Source: Fluviibacter phosphoraccumulans (lineage in GTDB: Bacteria > Pseudomonadota > Gammaproteobacteria > Burkholderiales > Rhodocyclaceae). From it: DNA of 64,000 nucleotides. Positions 59,530-64,000 of this stretch are shown here, piece by piece. How positions within the stretch are numbered: the first letter of the stretch is position 1; every line of letters begins with the position of its first letter. Below the pieces are notes generated by a model, which saw nothing but the letters and a program-made list of their open reading frames with translations, searched no databases and had not been told where the DNA came from. Where the stretch lies: positions 682,001-746,000 of the forward strand of contig NZ_AP019011.1 of the NCBI RefSeq assembly GCF_016110345.1, written 5' to 3'. The position numbers and the translations under genes are program-made.

Positions 59530-60090
59530 TTATTGGTTTTGATTATTGTGAATTTTGCCGTTAATTCGTTTAAAGAAGCTGAGTTTTTCCGGAAAATGCT
59601 GAGTGACCCAGGCGACCAGCGTGTATTTGAGCAATTTGCCGGCAAATAGGGCAATAAAAGCTTCCAGAATCCGATCATCCACAATGCCGAAAAAGATCAG
59701 CAGCGGCATCTGCGGCAGGGGCGATGCGCCGACACCGAAAATGGCCCAGACCCCATAGTCGTCAATCCAGCGGGATGCTTCTGCCCAGGTTTCGGGACTG
59801 ATCAGATGCGGGAATAAGTGATGAATTTCGTTATAACCCAGCAGGTGAGAAACGCCCACCACAATGGCACCCGCCAGTGCACTCCCCAGAGAACAGGCGG
59901 TGCTTAATGCCAGCCAACGCCGCGGCGCCATCATGACCGCAGTCACAATCACCGCGGTGACCGGGTACGCGGCGCTGATCGTACCGCCAAAGGACAACAG
60001 CGCACTTAAACCGAGCAGATGGTTGCCCCGGTTGGCACGTTCCATCCAGACCTGGAGCTTTGCTTCCAGGCGTTCCAGTCGTTTTCCCAT
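59530..60090 (-). CDS. DedA/VTT-like membrane protein
   Basis: A 186-residue membrane protein. A charged N-terminus (MGKRLERLEAKLQVWMERANRG) precedes three or four hydrophobic segments, with VTAVIVTAVMMAPRRWLALSTACSLGSALAGAIVVG and FGVGASPLPQMPLLIFFGIVDDR recalling the DedA/SNARE-associated (VTT) fold. It is on the minus strand seven bases after gloA. Function unknown. Confidence 0.6.
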   Translation of the reverse strand: MGKRLERLEAKLQVWMERANRGNHLLGLSALLSFGGTISAAYPVTAVIVTAVMMAPRRWLALSTACSLGSALAGAIVVGVSHLLGYNEIHHLFPHLISPETWAEASRWIDDYGVWAIFGVGASPLPQMPLLIFFGIVDDRILEAFIALFAGKLLKYTLVAWVTQHFPEKLSFFKRINGKIHNNQNQ

Positions 60091-60097
60091 GGGGCGA

Positions 60098-60493
60098 TCA
60101 GTCGACGCGGTGCTTGCGTTGAATCAGCTCGATCTTGTAGCCGTCCGGATCTTCGACAAACGCAATCACGGTTGAACCATGTTTCATCGGACCGGCGTCG
60201 CGCACCACCTTGCCACCGGCGTCGCGGATTTTGTCGCAAGCGGCGTAGGCATCTTCCACTTCCAGCGCGATATGGCCGTAGCCGGTGCCCAGCTCGTACT
60301 TGTCCACGTCCCAGTTATAGGTCAGCTCAATCACGGCCTGTTCGGTCTCCGGGCCGAAACCGACAAAGGCCAGCGTGAACTTACCCTCGGGGTAGTCGTT
60401 CTTGCGGAGTAGGTGCATACCCAATACGCGCGTGTAAAAATCTAAGGATTTTTCCAGGTTGCCTACCCGTAACATTGTGTGCAGTAAACGCAT
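60098..60493 (-). CDS. gloA: lactoylglutathione lyase (glyoxalase I)
   Basis: A 131-residue glyoxalase I of the short, metal-activated class. It begins MRLLHTMLRVGNLEKSLDFYTRVLGM (His5 as metal ligand) and has VIELTYNWDVDKYELGTGYGHIALEVED (Glu and His ligands) and FVEDPDGYKIELIQR (Glu ligand). It converts the methylglyoxal-glutathione hemithioacetal to lactoylglutathione. It is 15 bases after the LpxO-like gene on the same strand. Confidence 0.95.
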   Translation of the reverse strand: MRLLHTMLRVGNLEKSLDFYTRVLGMHLLRKNDYPEGKFTLAFVGFGPETEQAVIELTYNWDVDKYELGTGYGHIALEVEDAYAACDKIRDAGGKVVRDAGPMKHGSTVIAFVEDPDGYKIELIQRKHRVD

Positions 60494-60508
60494 GGTGAGG
60501 TGTTCCGA

Positions 60509-61414
60509 TTATGCGAAGAGAATCAGGGCAAGAATGCCACCCAGAATGAGCCACTTGCCCGCGTAATACAGATTACGGTTACGTGACTTCAGGCCCTTGG
60601 CCCAGACGCGGCCCTTGTAGACAACCCCAAACACCTTGTTGAGCACACCGGTCTTGTCGCCTTCAGCATTCGGTGAAGCGGCAGCACCCACCACGTAACG
60701 GCCAAACCAGCGATTAAAGGCCTGAATCCAGGCGCCTGCCAGCGGGCGTTCGACGTCACAGAAGAAAATCAGACGGTCTTTATCGGTTTCGTTTTCGGCG
60801 TAATGGATGAAGGTTTCATCAAAGAAGACGCTCTTGCCATCGCGCCAGCTGTAGCGCTCACCATCCACATCGATAAAGCAGCGGTCGTCATTGGGTGTTG
60901 ATAAACCTAGGTGATAACGGATCGAACCAGCATACGGGTCACGGTGCTTCACCAGGCGGGCACCTGGCGGCAGATGCGTAAACATGGCTGCTTTAACATT
61001 AGGCACTTGCTTGAGCAGGCCGCAGGTGACCGGGCAGAGTTCTTCGGCCGAAGGGTGAGCGGTGTCGTACCACTTGAGGTAAAAGCGTTTCCAGCCGGTG
61101 CGGAAGAAGGAGTTGAAGCCCACATCGTTATAAGTCTCCGATGCCTTGATCTGGCCGAGTTCTGCCAGCTTGAGGCCTTCTTCGCGAATCTTTTCCCAGT
61201 TGTCATCAAAGATCTGCATTTCCGGGAAGTCTTTGGCGTCCAAGTAGGGCACGTTGGGCACAGTAGAAGCGCCATAGAGCAGCACGTTGACGGGCGCTAG
61301 AAAGGTGGAGTGATCCGTAATCTGGCGGAAAGGGCGTAGACGGACACGGCCGCGGAAGTGCACGAACATGGTCGACAGCACGAAAATCCAGATGATGGTC
61401 CACTTCACAGGCAT
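60509..61414 (-). CDS. LpxO-like aspartyl/asparaginyl beta-hydroxylase
   Basis: A 301-residue membrane-anchored Fe(II)/2-oxoglutarate hydroxylase. An N-terminal helix (WTIIWIFVLSTMFVHF) and a C-terminal helix (YAGKWLILGGILALILFA) flank the catalytic domain, which contains LPPGARLVKHRDPYAGSIRYHLGL (metal His and Asp) and FFDETFIHYAENETDKDRLIFFCDVERPL (second His and Arg). LpxO hydroxylates the secondary acyl chain of lipid A; this protein is a strong family match, but the substrate is inferred. Confidence 0.87.
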   Translation of the reverse strand: MPVKWTIIWIFVLSTMFVHFRGRVRLRPFRQITDHSTFLAPVNVLLYGASTVPNVPYLDAKDFPEMQIFDDNWEKIREEGLKLAELGQIKASETYNDVGFNSFFRTGWKRFYLKWYDTAHPSAEELCPVTCGLLKQVPNVKAAMFTHLPPGARLVKHRDPYAGSIRYHLGLSTPNDDRCFIDVDGERYSWRDGKSVFFDETFIHYAENETDKDRLIFFCDVERPLAGAWIQAFNRWFGRYVVGAAASPNAEGDKTGVLNKVFGVVYKGRVWAKGLKSRNRNLYYAGKWLILGGILALILFA

Positions 61415-61512
61415 TACCTCTTAAGTCTTTGACGCAAAGCATCATTATCCCCGCCGGAGTGCGCTCATGGCAAATCGGCAGTTCTGTGCCTGCCGGCTGG
61501 TAGAATCGGGGC

Positions 61513-63507
61513 ATGAGCCTGGTCGAACAAGTCGCCGATGTATTTATGCCCGCAGGACCGCTGGCGCGCCAGATTCCTGCCTTTAAGGCACGGGTGCAAC
61601 AGACCGAAATGGCGGAGCGTATCGCCGATGCCATTACTGCTGATGCGGCCTGTCTGGTAGAGGCCGGCACCGGTACGGGTAAGACTTTTGCCTATCTGGT
61701 GCCTGCCATGCTGTCGGGCGGCAAGGTGGTGCTGTCAACCGGCACCAAAACCTTGCAGGATCAGCTCTTTGAGCGCGACATTCCCACGGTACGTGAAGCC
61801 CTGGGGGCGCCGATTCGGGTCGCTTTACTCAAGGGACGGAGCAACTACGTCTGCCTGCATCATCTGGAACGTGCGCACAGCGAAGGCCGTTTCCTGCAAA
61901 AAGAAGACGCGCGCCACATCACGAATATTCTGCGCTTTTCAAAAATGACCAAGCGCGGCGATAAGGCCGAGTGCACCGACGTGCCTGAATCCGCCTCGGT
62001 CTGGCATATGGCGACCTCGACCAAGGATAACTGCCTGGGGAGCGAATGCGCCAAGTACGAAGAATGTTTTGTCGTCAAAGCCCGACGCGAAGCACTGGAA
62101 GCGGATCTGGTCGTAGTCAATCATCATCTTTTCTTTGCTGATGTCGCGCTCAAAGAAGAGGGCATGGCCGAGCTATTACCCAACTGTAATACGGTCATTT
62201 TTGATGAAGCGCATCAATTGCCGGAAACCGCCGGTATTTTTTTCGGGCAACGTTTTTCAACCACACAGTTACTAGATCTGGCGCAGGACGTGCGACTATC
62301 GGCGCTGGCCGAGGCGCGCGATTGCCTGGATTTGCCGGTGCAGAGCGCCGCGCTCGATAAAGCGGCCAAAGATTTTCGTTTGACCCTGGGCAATGACACC
62401 GTGCGTCAGCCGGCCAGCCAAATGCTCAAGCATGCCGAGTTTCTCAAAGGCCTCGATGCGCTGGCGGAGCGCCTTGATCTCATGACTTCGCTACTGGAAA
62501 CCCAGGCAGGGCGTTCGCCGGATCTGGAACGGGCCTGGCAGCGGGCGGTAGCGCTGGGTCAGGATCTGCAGCGCTGGAAAAAAGGCGCCCTTGGGCAACC
62601 GGCGGTGACCGATCCGGATGCCGAAGCCACGCCGGGTGATTATGTTTACTGGGTCGAGACGCTGGGCCATGGTCTGCATCTGCATGCCACACCGTTATCC
62701 GTCGCCGAACCTTTTACCAAGCTCATGGCGAGCAGCCCGCGGAGCTGGGTGTTTACTTCCGCCACGCTGGCAGTTCAAGGCGACTTCGGTCACTACAAAG
62801 AAGCGATGGGCTTGCACGATATTGCCTCGTATTGCTGGGACAGTCCTTTTGATTACGGCACCCAGGCCATGCTCTGTTGTCCCACCGACTTGCCTGACCC
62901 GAATAGCCCGGAATACACCGAGCGCCTTGTCGACAAAGCACTCCCCCTGATTCTGGCCGCCCAGGGGCGCACTTTCTTTCTGTGCACTTCCTTGCGCGCC
63001 ATGCAAAAGGTACGCACGCAACTGGAAACACGGCTCGCCTTTCATCAACCCGAAATTACCGTGCTCTGTCAGGGCGATGCGGCTAAAAACGAATTGCTAC
63101 GCCGCTTCCGCGAAACCGGCAACGCGGTGCTCGTTGGCTCGCAGAGTTTTTGGGAAGGGGTCGACGTGCCGGGTGATGCACTATCGCTGGTTGTGATCGA
63201 CAAACTCCCCTTTGCTGCGCCCGATGACCCGGTCCTTTCGGCACGTATCGACGCACTCAATCGTCAGGGCAAGAATGCGTTCATGCATTATCAGTTGCCG
63301 CATGCCGTGATTAACGTCAAGCAGGGCGCTGGCCGCTTGATTCGTAGCGAGCGCGACCAGGGTGTACTGGTCATTGGCGACCCACGTCTGGTGACCAAAG
63401 CCTATGGCAAGAAAGTCTGGCGTAGCCTGCCGCCGATGGCGCGTACGCGTGATATTGCCGAAGCCGAAACCTTTTTAATCCAGACCCTTAAAGATCATGT
63501 TGCCTGA
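61513..63507 (+). CDS. DinG/YoaA-family ATP-dependent DNA helicase
   Basis: A 664-residue superfamily 2 (XPD-like) helicase. Walker A is EAGTGTGKTFAYLVPAM near residue 52; the DEAH box is FDEAHQLPE near residue 233; an iron-sulfur domain between them has Cys at YVCLHHLERA and DNCLGSECAKYEECF. Late motifs are VLVGSQSFWEGVDVPGDALSLVVIDKLPFAAPDDPV and QGAGRLIRSERDQGV. The family unwinds R-loops and repairs DNA; YoaA is the closer match by length. Its stop lies eleven bases inside the next gene. Confidence 0.93.
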   Translation: MSLVEQVADVFMPAGPLARQIPAFKARVQQTEMAERIADAITADAACLVEAGTGTGKTFAYLVPAMLSGGKVVLSTGTKTLQDQLFERDIPTVREALGAPIRVALLKGRSNYVCLHHLERAHSEGRFLQKEDARHITNILRFSKMTKRGDKAECTDVPESASVWHMATSTKDNCLGSECAKYEECFVVKARREALEADLVVVNHHLFFADVALKEEGMAELLPNCNTVIFDEAHQLPETAGIFFGQRFSTTQLLDLAQDVRLSALAEARDCLDLPVQSAALDKAAKDFRLTLGNDTVRQPASQMLKHAEFLKGLDALAERLDLMTSLLETQAGRSPDLERAWQRAVALGQDLQRWKKGALGQPAVTDPDAEATPGDYVYWVETLGHGLHLHATPLSVAEPFTKLMASSPRSWVFTSATLAVQGDFGHYKEAMGLHDIASYCWDSPFDYGTQAMLCCPTDLPDPNSPEYTERLVDKALPLILAAQGRTFFLCTSLRAMQKVRTQLETRLAFHQPEITVLCQGDAAKNELLRRFRETGNAVLVGSQSFWEGVDVPGDALSLVVIDKLPFAAPDDPVLSARIDALNRQGKNAFMHYQLPHAVINVKQGAGRLIRSERDQGVLVIGDPRLVTKAYGKKVWRSLPPMARTRDIAEAETFLIQTLKDHVA

Positions 63508-64000
63508 TCGTCACTATTTAGAAACGGTGCTGGGTGCCGGTGCACTGGCCGAACGGCCGCACTTATTTTCTGATTCGGTCATTGATTTGCCTCTGGCTGA
63601 GTTTGAAGCGCTGGCGGGATTTATCCGGGCAGTGACTGAACTCGTGGGCTTAGCGTCCTATCAAACGGCGATTGCTGAGCGCCATGCGTGGGTATCTGTT
63701 TCACAGCCGCCTGGTGTCTGCCTGGGCTTTGATTTCCATCGCACCCCTGATGGGCCGAAGCTGATCGAGATTAATACCAATGCGGGCGGTAGCCTGTTAG
63801 TCACGGCTCTCAATCGGGCTTGGGGCCTGCTACAGCAAGCCGCAGTGGCCGAGCAGCTGCTGGTTGATATGTTCAAGGCTGAATGGTTGGCCTGGGATAC
63901 TGCACGCCCCTTGAAAACGATCGCCATCGTTGATGAAAGCCCGGAGCAGCAATATCTCTACCCGGAGTTTGTCCGTTGGCAGAAGTTGTTTGAAGCACAC
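63497..64000 (+). CDS. ATP-grasp-like protein, N-terminal part
   Basis: An ATG at 63497 opens a frame that stays open to the window edge (168 codons), overlapping the helicase stop by eleven bases. The sequence LGFDFHRTPDGPKLIEINTNAGGSLL near residue 75 resembles the ATP/Mg loop of ATP-grasp enzymes (an E-I-N-x-N pattern). The C-terminal end is outside, so the family is not settled; a glutathione-synthetase or peptide-ligase type is possible. Confidence 0.5.
   Translation, partial: MLPDRHYLETVLGAGALAERPHLFSDSVIDLPLAEFEALAGFIRAVTELVGLASYQTAIAERHAWVSVSQPPGVCLGFDFHRTPDGPKLIEINTNAGGSLLVTALNRAWGLLQQAAVAEQLLVDMFKAEWLAWDTARPLKTIAIVDESPEQQYLYPEFVRWQKLFEAH

Overview
The window joins two kinds of DNA. 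Positions 1 to about 41,111 look like the right-hand part of an integrated genomic island. It carries nitrate respiration, molybdenum cofactor (Moco) and anaerobic ubiquinone genes and is interrupted by four insertion sequences. From about 41,112 to 64,000 the DNA looks like ordinary chromosome. The boundary is a 3' half of a tRNA-Arg(ACG) gene at 41067-41111. It starts exactly at the anticodon loop and keeps correct T-arm, acceptor and CCA lengths, as expected of a tyrosine-recombinase attachment site. A rho-independent terminator follows it. The protein families (class I PHA synthase, LpxO, YoaA/DinG helicase, hexameric citrate synthase, UbiUVT, NarGHJI/NarXL) point to a facultatively denitrifying proteobacterium, most likely a gammaproteobacterium; I cannot name the genus. 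The island is visibly more AT-rich than the right end.

Island, left to right. A plsC-type acyltransferase runs off the left edge and is followed by an IS4-family element. An ubiT-ubiV-ubiU operon (O2-independent ubiquinone synthesis) is divergent from a small operon of two DUF2249-like proteins, an FmdE-like protein and a DUF3079 protein, with a perfect FNR/Anr box between them. A TSUP permease and a MoeB-rhodanese fusion come next, then a broken IS3-family element. A second DUF2249-like pair precedes a nine-gene minus-strand operon, moaA, moaC-mogA fusion, moeA, moaD, moaE, mobA, orf122, moeB-rhodanese and TSUP permease, which can make bis-MGD cofactor. Upstream lie nnrS, narL and narX, then on the plus strand narK1, narK2, narG, narH, narJ, narI, a SirB2-like gene and a small Cys protein. 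An IS5-type element truncates a membrane-protein gene. A MIP18/DUF59 protein, a nitronate monooxygenase-like protein, a PAS protein pair, a second nnrS, a plsC relic and an IS21 element inside a 350-codon mobile-element gene complete the island.

The parts fit one physiological job. NarXL sense nitrate, NarK1/K2 move nitrate and nitrite, NarGHI reduces nitrate at a bis-MGD centre, the moa/moe/mob operon makes that centre, and UbiUVT makes quinone for NarI without oxygen. NarL-type 7-2-7 heptamer pairs sit upstream of moaA, nnrS, narK and the second DUF2249 pair. No nitrite, nitric oxide or nitrous oxide reductase is present in this window.

Chromosomal part. A GntP transporter with a CoA-transferase, a nitroreductase, a two-cupin ChrR-like protein, small membrane proteins, a second nitronate monooxygenase-like gene, DUF3429, an ABC1/UbiB kinase, citrate synthase, a phasin, a glutamine amidotransferase, a transglutaminase, a ParA-like ATPase, PHA synthase, Pit phosphate transport with its DUF47 partner, a lipoprotein, a YdcH-like protein, a DedA-like membrane protein, glyoxalase I, an LpxO-like hydroxylase, a DinG-family helicase and a gene running off the right edge.
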